NCBI RefSeq assembly: GCF_007197775.1
Contig: NZ_CP041638.1
Span: forward strand, 1,364,001-1,428,000
Source of the DNA: Thalassotalea sp. PS06
GTDB taxonomy: Bacteria; Pseudomonadota; Gammaproteobacteria; Enterobacterales; Alteromonadaceae
Length of the DNA: 64,000 nucleotides
Reading direction: 5' to 3'
Below, one piece after another: positions 26,669-37,467 of the stretch. Each line of letters begins with the position of its first letter. Position 1 is the stretch's first letter. The translations under genes and the position numbers were made by a program. The notes under the pieces were generated by a model. The model was given only the letters and a program-made list of their open reading frames with translations, ran no database searches and was not told the DNA's origin.

Positions 26669-26730
26669 ATTCACTCTTGCAACTTTCCTGTGTTATTCTT
26701 GCCAACATTAGTATTTGACCAGATGTATTT

Positions 26731-27330
26731 ATGAAACTTAGTCCGTTAGTACAGGATCTTATTGATAACTTGAAGCACCTACCTGGAGTTGGGCCTAAAT
26801 CGGCGCAGCGAATGGCGTTTCATCTACTTGAGCGCAACCGCAAAGGTGCAACTAAGCTTGCCAATTCCATGGCCAGTGCCATGGAAAATGTTGGCCATTG
26901 CCGAACCTGTCGAACCTTTACTGAGCTGGAACAGTGTGACATCTGCGCAAGCCCCAAACGTCAGGCAAGCCGTTTGCTTTGTATCGTAGAATCCCCATCG
27001 GACATCCTCGCTATTGAACAAACCGGCGAATTCATTGGCCGTTACTTTGTATTGATGGGACATTTATCGCCTATCGATGGTATTGGCCCGGAAGAGCTTG
27101 GCCTGGACCAGTTACAACACCTTTTGGCCAGCGATGAATTTGATGAAATGATCCTGGCGACAAACCCGACGGTAGAAGGCGAGGCAACCGCGCACTTCAT
27201 TGCCGATTTAGCTGGCTCTTACGACGTGTCGGTTACCCGAATCGCCCATGGCGTTCCGGTTGGTGGCGAACTTGGCTATGTTGACGGCAACACCTTATCC
27301 CACGCCTTTTCCGGCCGCAAAAAACTTTAA
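26731..27330 (+). CDS. recR: Recombination mediator RecR
   Basis: A 199-residue protein acting with RecO and RecF to load RecA at single-strand gaps. N-terminal helix-hairpin-helix [20 protein letters not shown], a four-cysteine zinc motif (CRTC ... CDIC), a TOPRIM domain and the C-terminal [17 protein letters not shown] segment are all present. Followed by htpG and adk, the E. coli gene order, but dnaX and ybaB are not upstream. Confidence 0.97.
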   Translation: MKLSPLVQDLIDNLKHLPGVGPKSAQRMAFHLLERNRKGATKLANSMASAMENVGHCRTCRTFTELEQCDICASPKRQASRLLCIVESPSDILAIEQTGEFIGRYFVLMGHLSPIDGIGPEELGLDQLQHLLASDEFDEMILATNPTVEGEATAHFIADLAGSYDVSVTRIAHGVPVGGELGYVDGNTLSHAFSGRKKL

Positions 27331-27335
27331 TCTTT

Positions 27336-27370
27336 TATCAAGGGCTCAGCAATCAGTGACCCCTTGATAA
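27336..27370 (+). terminator. Hairpin after recR
   Basis: TTATCAAGGG ... CCCTTGATAA with a 15-base loop, then TTTCTTT. It lies six bases after the recR stop and before the htpG promoter, so recR and htpG are probably separate transcripts. Confidence 0.6.
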
Positions 27371-27389
27371 TTTCTTTAAAAAAAATTTT

Positions 27390-27418
27390 CTTGTACCTCT
27401 TTAAAACCCATTCCCCAT
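27390..27418 (+). promoter_or_regulatory. Heat-shock (sigma-32) type promoter of htpG
   Basis: CTTGTA at 27390-27395 and CCCCAT at 27413-27418 with a 17-bp spacer resemble the RpoH consensus (CTTGAA / CCCCAT). The site is about 60 bp before the htpG start. Heat-shock control of htpG is established in E. coli; here it is inferred from the match. Confidence 0.6.
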
Positions 27419-27478
27419 CCCCACATTAATTTCTAGAACCAATGCTTCGGCAATAACAAGATTAGGAGACACGTGTTT

Positions 27479-29419
27479 ATGTCTGATTCAGGTCATAAAG
27501 AAGTTCACGGCTTTCAAACTGAAGTAAAGCAATTACTACAATTGATGATCCACTCGCTGTATTCCAATAAGGAAATCTTCCTTCGCGAGCTGGTTTCCAA
27601 CGCAGCTGATGCTGCCGACAAACTGCGTTTCAAAGCATTATCCGATGCCAGCCTTTATGGCGGTGACGGTAACCTGCGCGTGCGTATTAGCGCCGACAAA
27701 GACAACAACACCATTACCATTTCCGATAATGGAATCGGTATGACCCGTGATGACATCATCACTCACTTAGGTACTATCGCCAAATCAGGCACCGCTGATT
27801 TCTTCAGCCGTTTATCCGGCGACCAAGCAGCAGATTCGCAGCTTATCGGTCAATTTGGTGTAGGTTTCTACTCGGCATTTATCGTTGCCGACAAAGTGGT
27901 GGTTCGCTCACGTGCCGCAGGTGTTGACGCCGATCAGGCCGTTGAATGGTCGTCAAAAGGTGAGGGTGATTTCTCGGTAGAAGATATCGAAAAATCGTCA
28001 CGAGGTACCGATATCATCCTGTTCTTAAAAGAAGATGAGCAGGAATTTTTAGATGACTGGCGCTTAAAGTCGATCGTCACCAAATACTCCGATCACATCT
28101 CAATTCCGGTAGAAATGCTAACGCCGGAAATTCCTGAAGTACCAGAGAGCACCGGCGAAGATGGCGAAGTGATCCCTGCCGTGCCTGGCAAACCTGCTGA
28201 GTGGGAACCGGTGAACAAGGCCGAAGCGCTATGGACCCGTGAAAAATCTGATATCAAAGACGAAGAGTACCAGGAATTTTACAAGCACGTATCCCATGAT
28301 TTTGCCGAGCCACTTCTATGGGCCCATAACAAAGTGGAAGGCAGTACCGAATACACCTCGCTGTTATACGTGCCAAGCAAAGCGCCGTTCGATTTATACA
28401 ACCGCGAACGTCAGCACGGCTTAAAACTTTACGTACAGCGTGTATTCATCATGGATGACGCCGAGCAGTTTATGCCGACATACCTGCGTTTCGTGAAAGG
28501 TTTGTTGGACTCAAACGATTTACCACTAAATGTTTCTCGCGAAATTTTGCAGGACAACAAAGTCACTCAGGCAATGCGCAAAGGTTGTACCAAGCGCGTG
28601 TTAACCATGCTTGATCGTCTTGGCAAAAACGACAAAGAGAAATACCAGGGCTTCTGGGACGAGTTTGGTCAGGTGATCAAAGAAGGTCCGTCGGAAGACA
28701 TGGCAAACAAAGAAGCGATTGCTAAGTTATTGCGATTTGCGTCAACGGAAAACGACACGCCAGTACAGAACGTTTCCCTGACCGAATACATCGAACGCAT
28801 GAAAGAAGGTCAGGATAAGATTTACTACGTGGTTGCCGATAGCTTTGATGCAGCGAAAAACTCGCCGCACCTGGAAGTATTCCGTAAGAAGGGCATCGAA
28901 GTGTTATTGATGTCTGATCGTATCGATGAGTGGTTAATGAGCCACTTGACCGAGTTCTCTGACAAGCAGTTCCAGTCAGTAACTCGTGGCGGCCTTGATT
29001 TAGGCGATATGGATGATGAACAGACAAAAGAAGCTCAGGAGCAGCTGGAAAAAGAATTTGATTCGGTTGTGAGTCGCTTAAAGGAAAGTCTTGGTGACAA
29101 GGTCAAAGATGTGAAAATTTCCCAACGTCTGACCGACTCTCCAGCCTGTATCGTTACCGATGAGAATGACATGAGCTCGCAGATGATGAAGCTAATGCAG
29201 TCTGTGGGACAGGAAGTACCCGAGTCCAAGCCAATTTTCGAAATCAATGCCGAGCATGATTTGATTAAGCACATGGCCGATGAGGCCGATGGCGATAAAT
29301 TCGGTGAATGGGCAGAGGTGTTGTTTGAGCAGGCAATGCTAGCCGAGCGCGGTAGTCTGAAAGACCCGGCATCTTTTGTTGCTCGTTTGAATAAATTGAT
29401 GCTAAGCCTGACTAAATAA
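27479..29419 (+). CDS. htpG: Chaperone HtpG (Hsp90)
   Basis: About 646 residues from the ATG at 27479; an in-frame GTG two codons earlier is also possible. A cytosolic homodimeric ATP-dependent chaperone. The GHKL ATPase domain carries [17 protein letters not shown] and [11 protein letters not shown]; the middle domain has [11 protein letters not shown] with the catalytic arginine. The segment [20 protein letters not shown] (about residues 220-240) is an acidic/proline-rich insertion in the charged-linker area. Followed by a terminator and then adk. Confidence 0.98.
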   Translation: MSDSGHKEVHGFQTEVKQLLQLMIHSLYSNKEIFLRELVSNAADAADKLRFKALSDASLYGGDGNLRVRISADKDNNTITISDNGIGMTRDDIITHLGTIAKSGTADFFSRLSGDQAADSQLIGQFGVGFYSAFIVADKVVVRSRAAGVDADQAVEWSSKGEGDFSVEDIEKSSRGTDIILFLKEDEQEFLDDWRLKSIVTKYSDHISIPVEMLTPEIPEVPESTGEDGEVIPAVPGKPAEWEPVNKAEALWTREKSDIKDEEYQEFYKHVSHDFAEPLLWAHNKVEGSTEYTSLLYVPSKAPFDLYNRERQHGLKLYVQRVFIMDDAEQFMPTYLRFVKGLLDSNDLPLNVSREILQDNKVTQAMRKGCTKRVLTMLDRLGKNDKEKYQGFWDEFGQVIKEGPSEDMANKEAIAKLLRFASTENDTPVQNVSLTEYIERMKEGQDKIYYVVADSFDAAKNSPHLEVFRKKGIEVLLMSDRIDEWLMSHLTEFSDKQFQSVTRGGLDLGDMDDEQTKEAQEQLEKEFDSVVSRLKESLGDKVKDVKISQRLTDSPACIVTDENDMSSQMMKLMQSVGQEVPESKPIFEINAEHDLIKHMADEADGDKFGEWAEVLFEQAMLAERGSLKDPASFVARLNKLMLSLTK

Positions 29420-29478
29420 TGATATTGGGTAGTCTGGCAGATTTAGCTTAAAGCCGGCACTCAAATCGGTAGCGAAAG

Positions 29479-29527
29479 CGAGAAATTGATAAGGAATACT
29501 TCCTTTTTCGGTTTCTCGTTTTTTATT
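29479..29527 (+). terminator. Rho-independent terminator of htpG
   Basis: CGAGAAA ... TTTCTCG with an inner GGAA...TTCC pairing, followed by TTTTTTATTTT. It lies about 60 bp after the htpG stop codon. Confidence 0.8.
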
Positions 29528-29668
29528 TTCACGTGTAATTTATATATAACAACATACCGAAATTTAATTTACACAGCGCCCCTTGTTTGCGCTGCTGCAT
29601 GCAAGTATGATTAGGCCTTAAAAAATACAGCTTCTATGTCATTGACAATTGGCATTGAAAAAATTTAA

Positions 29669-30340
<672 letters not shown>

Positions 30341-30365
30341 GCCTTAACAAGCTAATATTTCTTTG

Positions 30366-30393
30366 AAAAAGCCACCTTCGAGGTGGCTTTTTT
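30366..30393 (+). terminator. Rho-independent terminator of adk
   Basis: AAAAAGCCACCT-TCG-AGGTGGCTTTTTT: a perfect stem with a tight loop and T tract, 26 bp after the adk stop codon. Confidence 0.92.
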
Positions 30394-30524
30394 GATTCTA
30401 TCGCTCAAGGGTCTCAGTCATTGAAAATTAGCAATATTTCAACAACTGCGGATTCACGCCCTTTCTCGATATAGAGCTTTTCGCTATACTGGCCAGAGTT
30501 TTCTCAGCGCTTGATCAAATACTA

Positions 30525-32474
30525 ATGAATAAAACAAAAAGCGTATCTCAAGCGTTTTCTTCTACCGGCCCTTTGGCAAAAGCGATTAATGGTTTTAACC
30601 CTCGCCAGGCACAGCTCGATATGAGTCTTGAAGTCGAGCAGGTAATCGCCGACAAAGAGACCTTGTTGGTAGAAGCCGGAACCGGTACCGGTAAAACCTT
30701 TGCATATCTGGTACCAGCGTTTTTAAGCGAGCAAAAAACTATTGTTTCTACGGGAACCAAAACCCTGCAGGAACAGCTATTTCACAAAGATTTACCCCTG
30801 GTGAAAAAGGCCCTTGGCAGCAAATTGAAAATTGCCTTGTTAAAAGGCCGCAGTAATTATCTGTGTACCTATCGATTAGAAGAAAACTTTTCCAGTCAGC
30901 CCCATAAACGCAGACAAGCCGGCGTTCAGCTGGATGCTGCGGCATTGGCGGATTTGGTAAAAGTCCGACAATGGTCCAGTCATACCCAATCAGGCGATCT
31001 TGGCGAACTGACCGATGTCGCTGAAGATTCTGCAATCTTTGCACAAGTGACATCAACAACAGATAACTGCTTAGGTCGACAGTGCCCGGATTATGAAACC
31101 TGTTATTTGGTAAAAGCGCGGGAACGGGCGATAGAAGCGGATGTGTTAGTGGTGAACCATCATCTGTTTTTCGCTGATTTAGCGTTAAAAGATACCGGCT
31201 TTGGCGAACTTATCCCCAGTGCACAAACCATTATCTTCGATGAGGCCCATCAAATTCCCGATATTGCCACAGAATATTTTGGCCAAAGCTTTTCATCACG
31301 GCAATTACTGGATTTAGCCAGTGATTGTATGCAGCAATATCGCACTGAATTAACCGATGTAAAACAACTGAGCAAGGCCGCGGAAAAGCTGCAACGTTCT
31401 GCCGCGGATTTTCGTTTGCTGTTTGGGCAAAATCCGGAGCGGGGCGATTGGCGTCAGCGCCTGAGAATGACAACCTTTAAGCAGGGCTTTAATCATGTTG
31501 TTGATGATCTCAAGTTTTTGTACGAGGTGCTTAAGCTTTGTGTATCGCGGACCGAGACAATTGATAACTGCTTTGAACGTGCCACACAATTATTAAACCT
31601 GTGTGATTTAATGCAACAGGTGGACAAGCCTGGCACTAGTTTGTGGTATGAAACTACACGCCGTCACATTACCTTGCACCTGACACCACTTAGTGTTGCC
31701 GATAAGTTCTCTGAAGTGGTATCGAAAAGCGACAGTGCCTGGGTATTTACCTCGGCAACACTTGCAGTTGATGGTCAATTTGAACACTTTTCCAAGCAGC
31801 TTGGTTTAGCGAATGCAAAGAGTATGTTGCTTGATAGCCCCTTTGATTATGCCGACCAGTCGTTGTTGTTAGTGCCTAGATATTTGCCTGACGCTCAGGC
31901 TCATAATCGCGCTCAGGCCTTGGTCGATATTGCCATGCCGTTAATAGAAGCGAGTGAAGGGCGATGTTTTATGCTTTTCACCTCATACCGAATGCTGAAT
32001 CAGGTTGCTCAAATATTGACTGAAGCCATTGAAAACCCACTGCTTGTTCAGGGGCAAATGGCGAAAAGAGTGCTTTTGGATCATTTTATTGACCAGCCAG
32101 ATTCGGTATTATTGGCCACTGCAAGTTTCTGGGAAGGGGTTGATGTCCGAGGTAACAACCTGACCTGTGTTATTATTGATAAATTGCCGTTTGCCTCACC
32201 GGATGATCCGTTGTTGCAGGCAAAGAGTGCTGATGTGAAAAGTCAGGGCAAAGATCCTTTCGCGCAAATTCAACTGCCTCAGGCAGTCATTGCCCTAAAA
32301 CAGGGGGTTGGTCGATTGATTCGCGATATCGATGATAGAGGCGTGATGGCAATTTGTGACGCTCGTCTGGTGAATCGTCACTATGGCCAGGTGTTTTTAA
32401 ACAGCCTGCCGGATATGCAGCGTACCCGGGAACTGAAGCGTGCCATAACATTTTTAGAAGCGATAAACCGCTAG
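30525..32474 (+). CDS. yoaA: ATP-dependent DNA helicase YoaA (DinG/XPD family)
   Basis: A 649-residue superfamily 2 5'-3' helicase. Walker A is EAGTGTGKTFAYL, the DEAH box lies in IIFDEAHQIPD, and four cysteines of the iron-sulphur cluster are visible (YLCTYR, DNCLGRQCPDYETCYL). C-terminal motifs are FASFWEGVDVRG-like (ATASFWEGVDVRGN) and QGVGRLIRDIDDRG. E. coli YoaA works with the HolC subunit of DNA polymerase III in repair of stalled forks. It is followed after 30 bp by tsaB, the order also found in E. coli. Confidence 0.93.
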   Translation: MNKTKSVSQAFSSTGPLAKAINGFNPRQAQLDMSLEVEQVIADKETLLVEAGTGTGKTFAYLVPAFLSEQKTIVSTGTKTLQEQLFHKDLPLVKKALGSKLKIALLKGRSNYLCTYRLEENFSSQPHKRRQAGVQLDAAALADLVKVRQWSSHTQSGDLGELTDVAEDSAIFAQVTSTTDNCLGRQCPDYETCYLVKARERAIEADVLVVNHHLFFADLALKDTGFGELIPSAQTIIFDEAHQIPDIATEYFGQSFSSRQLLDLASDCMQQYRTELTDVKQLSKAAEKLQRSAADFRLLFGQNPERGDWRQRLRMTTFKQGFNHVVDDLKFLYEVLKLCVSRTETIDNCFERATQLLNLCDLMQQVDKPGTSLWYETTRRHITLHLTPLSVADKFSEVVSKSDSAWVFTSATLAVDGQFEHFSKQLGLANAKSMLLDSPFDYADQSLLLVPRYLPDAQAHNRAQALVDIAMPLIEASEGRCFMLFTSYRMLNQVAQILTEAIENPLLVQGQMAKRVLLDHFIDQPDSVLLATASFWEGVDVRGNNLTCVIIDKLPFASPDDPLLQAKSADVKSQGKDPFAQIQLPQAVIALKQGVGRLIRDIDDRGVMAICDARLVNRHYGQVFLNSLPDMQRTRELKRAITFLEAINR

Positions 32475-32504
32475 CGTTTATTGCTAAACAGAGAGAGAAA
32501 TTGA

Positions 32505-33209
32505 GTGAACTATCTGGCCATTGATGCATCGACGGAAGCTTGTTCTGTCGCCCTTCAATATCAGGGCAAACGTTTTTGCCGTTACGAATTAAGCCCACAA
32601 TCTCATAGCAAATTGTTATTGCCTCAGGTGGATGAGGTACTAAACGAAGCTGGGGTGAAGCTTAAAGATTTAGATGGCTTGATTTTTGGTCGTGGCCCGG
32701 GAAGTTTTACCGGCGTTCGCATTGGTATTGGTGTGGCACAAGGGTTAGCCTATTCCGCCGATTTACCTGTGGTTGGTGTTTCCACACTGCGGACAATGGC
32801 CCAGCAGGCCTTTGAACAACATGGTCAATCAACAGCCGTTGCTGCAATTGATGCGCGCATGTCAGAAATTTATTGCGGCTGTTTTAAAGCCGATGAAAAT
32901 GGCATTGTTCAGGAACTAAGTTCAGAACAGGTATTTTCGCCAGAATTGTTGGCGCAAAAGCTGGAAGAGCTATCCATTAACACCAGTGATGTTGCCGGCG
33001 TTGGCTCTGCCTGGCAGGCCTATCCTGAGCAATTAGCAGATTGTAAATTAACTCGCATTGATGAGCAGGTGCGCTTTCCTAAAGCTGAATACATGTTGGC
33101 CATCGGCGCTGCCGCTTTTGCCAACGGTGAGGGCGTTGATGCGGCGTTAGCACAACCTGTCTATGTACGCGATACCGTGACCTGGAAAAAACTCCCGGGT
33201 CGCGAATAG
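32505..33209 (+). CDS. tsaB: tRNA threonylcarbamoyladenosine biosynthesis protein TsaB
   Basis: A 234-residue protein with GTG start (AGAGAGA upstream). It belongs to the ASKHA fold: YLAIDASTEACSVAL at the start and GRGPGSFTGVRIGIGVAQG as the dimerisation/phosphate segment. TsaB is the scaffold that pairs with TsaD and TsaE for t6A37 formation in tRNAs reading ANN codons. It has no HxxxH metal site, as expected for TsaB versus TsaD. Confidence 0.95.
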   Translation: MNYLAIDASTEACSVALQYQGKRFCRYELSPQSHSKLLLPQVDEVLNEAGVKLKDLDGLIFGRGPGSFTGVRIGIGVAQGLAYSADLPVVGVSTLRTMAQQAFEQHGQSTAVAAIDARMSEIYCGCFKADENGIVQELSSEQVFSPELLAQKLEELSINTSDVAGVGSAWQAYPEQLADCKLTRIDEQVRFPKAEYMLAIGAAAFANGEGVDAALAQPVYVRDTVTWKKLPGRE

Positions 33210-33357
33210 CTAAATTCCCTATGGGGTTAGAGTCAATTATCAAAATATCATTGTTATATATTTCATATAGTTAAGTGCCATTCAATGACGACTCTGTCCC
33301 CTTAAAAACAAAACTTCATAAAATTATTAGCGACTCAAAACAATAACAGGTTGCACT

Positions 33358-34023
33358 ATGAGTACAAAATCCGGCTGGCTACCATTACAGAATTTCTGGT
33401 TTCTGGTATTGATCGCTGTGCTGTTCAGCCAAATCCCCATCGTTAACATCCCGTTTCAGTGGTTAGAAACCTTCTTCCATGAAATCAGCCACGGTTTAGC
33501 GGCAATTCTCTCTGGCGGACATATCATCCGTATCCAGCTATTCGCCAATGGCGCAGGCCTTTGCACCAGCGCTGGCGGTAACTCGGTTTTCGTCGCATTC
33601 AGCGGCTATGCTGGCGCCGTATTGTTTGGCATGCTCTTGTATTGGGGCGCAGGTGTTCATCGTCAGGGCGCAAAGATCATCAGCGGCATATTAATCGCTA
33701 TGATCATTGTAACCTTATTGTTGTGGGTGAAAGATTTGCTAACCGCAGTGATCTGTTTGGTACTGACAGCAATATTCTCTTTAAAGCTAGCCTACAGTCG
33801 CAGCACCTGGCTTGCGCCAATTTTAAAAATTATTTCCCTGGTGGTTTTATTAAATGCGTTGCAAAGCCCCTGGTATTTGTGGTCGACACCACAGAAAAGC
33901 GACGCCTATTTACTGGCACAATACACCATGATCCCAGGTTTTATCTGGATAATTATCTGGTTGGCGATGGCAATCTGGGGGCTATTATTGTTGAGCAAAC
34001 GTAATCAAGGAGCGAAAGGATGA
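33358..34023 (+). CDS. M50-family membrane metallopeptidase-like protein
   Basis: A 221-residue polytopic protein with about six membrane helices. FFHEISHGLAAILSGG contains the HExxH zinc motif of M50B peptidases, followed by the glycine-rich SGYAGAVLFGMLLYW segment. A second metal-binding Asp motif is not obvious, so activity is uncertain. It overlaps the following hydrolase gene by four bases (ATGA), implying translational coupling. Confidence 0.75.
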   Translation: MSTKSGWLPLQNFWFLVLIAVLFSQIPIVNIPFQWLETFFHEISHGLAAILSGGHIIRIQLFANGAGLCTSAGGNSVFVAFSGYAGAVLFGMLLYWGAGVHRQGAKIISGILIAMIIVTLLLWVKDLLTAVICLVLTAIFSLKLAYSRSTWLAPILKIISLVVLLNALQSPWYLWSTPQKSDAYLLAQYTMIPGFIWIIIWLAMAIWGLLLLSKRNQGAKG

Positions 34024-34946
34024 CGATTAAACCTCGCCGCTTTTCCTTAGAAAAATCTTCTCAGACAAGTGCTGAATCGTCAATGGAGGCTGTCGCACCA
34101 TTTGAGCTTGCAGCTCTGACAACCGGTAATACCCATGGCAAGGTGGTTCTATGCCTACATGGCTGGCTTGATAATGCCGCCAGCTTCGTCCCTTTTTTCG
34201 AGCACTTGCAGGAGACGAACTCAGAGCTTGTTAACGACTATCAATTTATTGCCATCGACTGGGCAGGGCATGGTTTATCTTCTCATCGTTCAAGCGATGC
34301 CTATTACTATTTCACCGACTGGGTTGACGATTTATACCAACTGATTGAATCCCAGGGGTGGCAGCAAGTGATCTTACTTGGCCACTCGATGGGCGCCATG
34401 GTAGCTAACCTGTTCACCGCAGCCTTTCCTGAAAAAGTTGAATCGTTATTTTTAATCGAAGGTATTGGCTTGCTACCTCTATCAGAACATCCGGCTAAGC
34501 AATTACGTGATGGCATATTAAGTCGCCGCAAAACTCGCATGAAAAGTCGTCACCAAAGCCTGGAATCGGCCATTCAGGCACGTCTTAATGTCTCTGATCT
34601 CGAATACGCTCAGGCAGAGCTTCTTACTAAGAGAAGCATGAAGCAGTCAGACCATGATAAAGATGACTATCAATGGTTATCGGATCCCAGGGTTCGAAAT
34701 ACCTCAGTCATTCGTTATTCGCAAGCCGAAGTAGATCAAATCATCGCTAATATTGAATGTCCGGTAACGGTATTTTATGGCGACAAAGGGTTTGAGTCGG
34801 TGCAAAAAGGCTTAAGCCATTGGCAATCGACCTATAAACAGTTGCAAAGTTATAAGTTAACCGGTGGTCATCATGTTCATATGCAGGATGTGGCATCACT
34901 TGCCAGGCATTTAACAAGCCATTTACCTGCTACGAGCCAGTCGTAG
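34020..34946 (+). CDS. Alpha/beta-fold hydrolase
   Basis: A 308-residue hydrolase. The oxyanion segment is CLHGWLDNAASF, the nucleophile elbow GHSMG (ILLGHSMGAMVANLF), and the catalytic His lies in LTGGHHVHMQD; an acid in FYGDKG completes the triad. There is no signal peptide. Relatives in this position near fadD may act as esterases or thioesterases, but the substrate is not known. Translationally coupled to the M50-like gene. Confidence 0.85.
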   Translation: MTIKPRRFSLEKSSQTSAESSMEAVAPFELAALTTGNTHGKVVLCLHGWLDNAASFVPFFEHLQETNSELVNDYQFIAIDWAGHGLSSHRSSDAYYYFTDWVDDLYQLIESQGWQQVILLGHSMGAMVANLFTAAFPEKVESLFLIEGIGLLPLSEHPAKQLRDGILSRRKTRMKSRHQSLESAIQARLNVSDLEYAQAELLTKRSMKQSDHDKDDYQWLSDPRVRNTSVIRYSQAEVDQIIANIECPVTVFYGDKGFESVQKGLSHWQSTYKQLQSYKLTGGHHVHMQDVASLARHLTSHLPATSQS

Positions 34947-35353
34947 CGCTTATTTGCGGTAATTATGACCAGCCGATGACAAGAATGTGAATTTTTCTGG
35001 TCTTACCTCTTGCTTTTAGATGCCAGTGTGGAATCATAGAGCACTTTGGTTCTTTAGCGGGACTGGCATTCAATTCGACTATAATTGAGCTAACTTAATT
35101 TTTATCTGCGCTTTCGCACGCTTTGGCATGGATTTAAAGACGGTTTTCAAGCTCAAGTTCAATGAACAACGCCTGCTATATAAAAACAATAATGATACGG
35201 CACTGAAGTTGAGTAGTACGGACAACGTACGCTTGATTAAAACAAACCAGATATCATCTCCAGCGAAGAACATGATTATTTTGACAATAAGTTCAAACCG
35301 CAGAGTTGGTACAGATAATAAACGGTGCTTTGAAAAATGTTAGGAGAAGTATT
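34947..35353 (+). other. Intergenic region before fadD
   Basis: A 407-bp stretch with no convincing gene; a short open frame at 35128-35343 has no SD and no recognisable domain. TCTGGTCTTACC (34996-35007) has the CTGGTNNNACC core of a FadR site, but its outer half is wrong and it is about 345 bp from fadD. The fadD SD (TAGGAG, 35341) marks the downstream end. Confidence 0.4.
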
Positions 35354-37009
35354 GTGGAGAAAATTTGGCTTGAGAAAAGTTATCCTCCCGGAGTACCTGC
35401 GGAGATAGATGCTGATAAGTATCAGTCTCTCGCGCAACTATTTACAAAATACAGCCAGCAATATGCGGATAAAACGGCATTCATCAATATGGATGTTAAG
35501 TTGTCTTATCGCGAGCTGGAACAACAAGCCACTGCTTTTGCCGCTTACTTACAACAGGATTTAGGCCTGAAAAAAGGCGATAAGCTAGCAATCATGGTTC
35601 CAAATACACTGCAGTACCCAATTGCATTGTTTGGTGGTCTGATGGCTGGTTTAACTATTGTAAACGTCAACCCGCTATACACGGCTCGTGAATTAAAGCA
35701 TCAGTTGAATGACTCTGGCACTAAGGCCATTGTTATCATCGAAAACTTCGCAAAAACCCTTCAGGACGTTATCGCCGACACCCCGGTAGAGAAAGTCATT
35801 CTTACCTCGCTAGGTGATCGCTTAGGTTTCTTAAAAGGCAACCTGGTCAATCTGGTTGTGCGTCATGTAAAGAAAATGGTGCCAGCTTATCAATTGAATA
35901 ATACCGTGAGTTTCAATCAGGTATTAGAGAAGGGCGCAAAACTGGATTTCACGCCAGTGGCGGTTGCAGGCGAAGACTTAGCTTTCTTACAATACACCGG
36001 CGGCACCACAGGTGTTTCCAAAGGTGCAATGCTTACTCATCGCAACATGATTGCTAACCTTGAACAGGCAAAGGGCGTGCTTGGACCAATGTTAGAAGAT
36101 GGCAAAGAGCTTGTGGTTACCGCATTGCCTCTGTATCACATCTTTGCATTAACCGCGAACTGCATGCTGTTTGTTACGTTAGGTGGTAGCAACTTACTGA
36201 TCACCAACCCGCGTGATATGCCAAGCTTTGTGAAAGAGCTAAAGAAATACAGGTTCACCGCGTTAACTGGCGTAAATACTTTGTTCAACGGCTTATTAAA
36301 TACCGAAGGTTTCAAAGATTTGGACTTCTCCAGCCTGAAGATTTCTCTTGGTGGTGGTATGGCCGTTCAGCAGCCGGTTGCCGAACGTTGGCAACAAGTT
36401 ACCCGTACCCGTTTACTTGAAGGTTACGGCTTAACCGAGTGTGCTCCGCTGGTAACCGTAAGCCCTTATAATCAGCAAGCTTATAATGGCACCATTGGTT
36501 TACCTGCACCGTCTACCGACGTAAAAATCGTCGATGAGCTAGGCAATGAACGACCGCTAGGTGAAGCTGGTGAGATGATTGTTAAAGGCCCACAGGTAAT
36601 GAAGGGCTATTATAATCGTCCAGAGGCAACGGCTGATGTGTTAAAAGACGATTGGTTATATACGGGTGATATCGCCTGCATGGACGAGAATGGTTACTTC
36701 AAGATTGTTGATCGGAAGAAAGACATGATCATCGTATCTGGTTTCAATGTTTTCCCGAACGAAATTGAAGAAGTAGTAATGATGCATCCTGATATCGTTG
36801 AAGCTGCAGCGATAGGTGTACCCCATGAGGTCAGTGGCGAAATGGTGAAGATTTTCGTAGTTACTCGTAATTCCGAGCTTTGCGAAAAAGACTTGATTAA
36901 ACACTGTAAAGAACATTTGACCAACTACAAAGTACCTAAGTTGGTTGAGTTCAAAGATGAGTTGCCAAAGAGTAATGTCGGAAAGATTTTACGCCGGGAA
37001 CTACGATAA
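35354..37009 (+). CDS. fadD: Long-chain fatty acid-CoA ligase
   Basis: About 551 residues from the GTG at 35354, which follows TAGGAG and matches the E. coli FadD N-terminus (VEKIWLEK...). The enzyme activates imported fatty acids to acyl-CoA at the inner membrane. Signatures: [18 protein letters not shown] (AMP-binding P-loop), [30 protein letters not shown] and GKILRREL at the C-terminus with the catalytic lysine. fadD-rnd order is as in E. coli, but a MITE separates the fadD stop from its terminator. Confidence 0.96.
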   Translation: MEKIWLEKSYPPGVPAEIDADKYQSLAQLFTKYSQQYADKTAFINMDVKLSYRELEQQATAFAAYLQQDLGLKKGDKLAIMVPNTLQYPIALFGGLMAGLTIVNVNPLYTARELKHQLNDSGTKAIVIIENFAKTLQDVIADTPVEKVILTSLGDRLGFLKGNLVNLVVRHVKKMVPAYQLNNTVSFNQVLEKGAKLDFTPVAVAGEDLAFLQYTGGTTGVSKGAMLTHRNMIANLEQAKGVLGPMLEDGKELVVTALPLYHIFALTANCMLFVTLGGSNLLITNPRDMPSFVKELKKYRFTALTGVNTLFNGLLNTEGFKDLDFSSLKISLGGGMAVQQPVAERWQQVTRTRLLEGYGLTECAPLVTVSPYNQQAYNGTIGLPAPSTDVKIVDELGNERPLGEAGEMIVKGPQVMKGYYNRPEATADVLKDDWLYTGDIACMDENGYFKIVDRKKDMIIVSGFNVFPNEIEEVVMMHPDIVEAAAIGVPHEVSGEMVKIFVVTRNSELCEKDLIKHCKEHLTNYKVPKLVEFKDELPKSNVGKILRRELR

Positions 37010-37037
37010 CCCTGATACACGGTGATTTTGATATGTA

Positions 37038-37312
37038 ATACCAATCACATTAAATTATTGCTCACTCAGTGAGAATTTAAAGGCTTTTAGACAAGGCTTT
37101 GATTGCAGAGAATGGTTATTCCGCTCTCAAAATTAGCCAAAATCAGTAACGCAGGATAAACGCCTTTAAAACTCACCCGTAGGGAGTTAGTGAGAGGCCC
37201 ATTTACTGCCCTATATTTCATTAATATAGAATGACTATATCAATAAAATCTATGTTGTAACTGAACCTCGGCCCTAACTCTGAGTTGTGCACAAACTTAG
37301 TGTGATTGGTAT
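37038..37312 (-). mobile_element. MITE family B, copy 2 (inverted relative to copy 1)
   Basis: A 275-bp element, reverse-complement relative of 22383-22657, with ends ATACCAATCACATTAAAT and CTTAGTGTGATTGGTAT. The outer inverted repeat ATACCAATCACA / TGTGATTGGTAT is almost perfect here. It starts 28 bp after the fadD stop codon and ends directly at the fadD terminator hairpin. No coding capacity. Confidence 0.82.
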
Positions 37313-37350
37313 AAGCGCGGCGTCAGGGTAACTGGCTCCGCGCTTTTTTA
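37313..37350 (+). terminator. Rho-independent terminator, probably of fadD
   Basis: AAGCGCGG ... CCGCGCTT followed by a T run. It begins at the last base of MITE B copy 2, so fadD transcripts would now carry the MITE in their 3' untranslated region before terminating. Confidence 0.8.
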
Positions 37351-37467
37351 GTTCTGTGATTTTTTAGTTCTGTGATTTTTTTTAGTTTGTTGTTAACATG
37401 TTGTTTTTGGTAGATGTTGTCTGCCGTGATAAATATATTGCCAATCTGCCAAGCCCCCGGAGAAACT

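Noticed and set aside
27473..27478. GTG two codons before the htpG ATG as the start
   Set aside because: The SD spacing would allow it, but the family N-terminus fits the ATG at 27479 better; left as an alternative.
30480..30524. LexA box upstream of yoaA
   Set aside because: CTGGCCAGAG-like sequence lacks the CTGT-N8-ACAG pattern.
34996..35010. FadR-like site before fadD
   Set aside because: Only the CTGGTNNNACC core fits; the outer half does not, and it lies about 345 bp from the start codon.
35128..35343. 71-codon frame upstream of fadD
   Set aside because: No SD, no recognisable domain, overlaps other frames and the fadD leader; probably chance.
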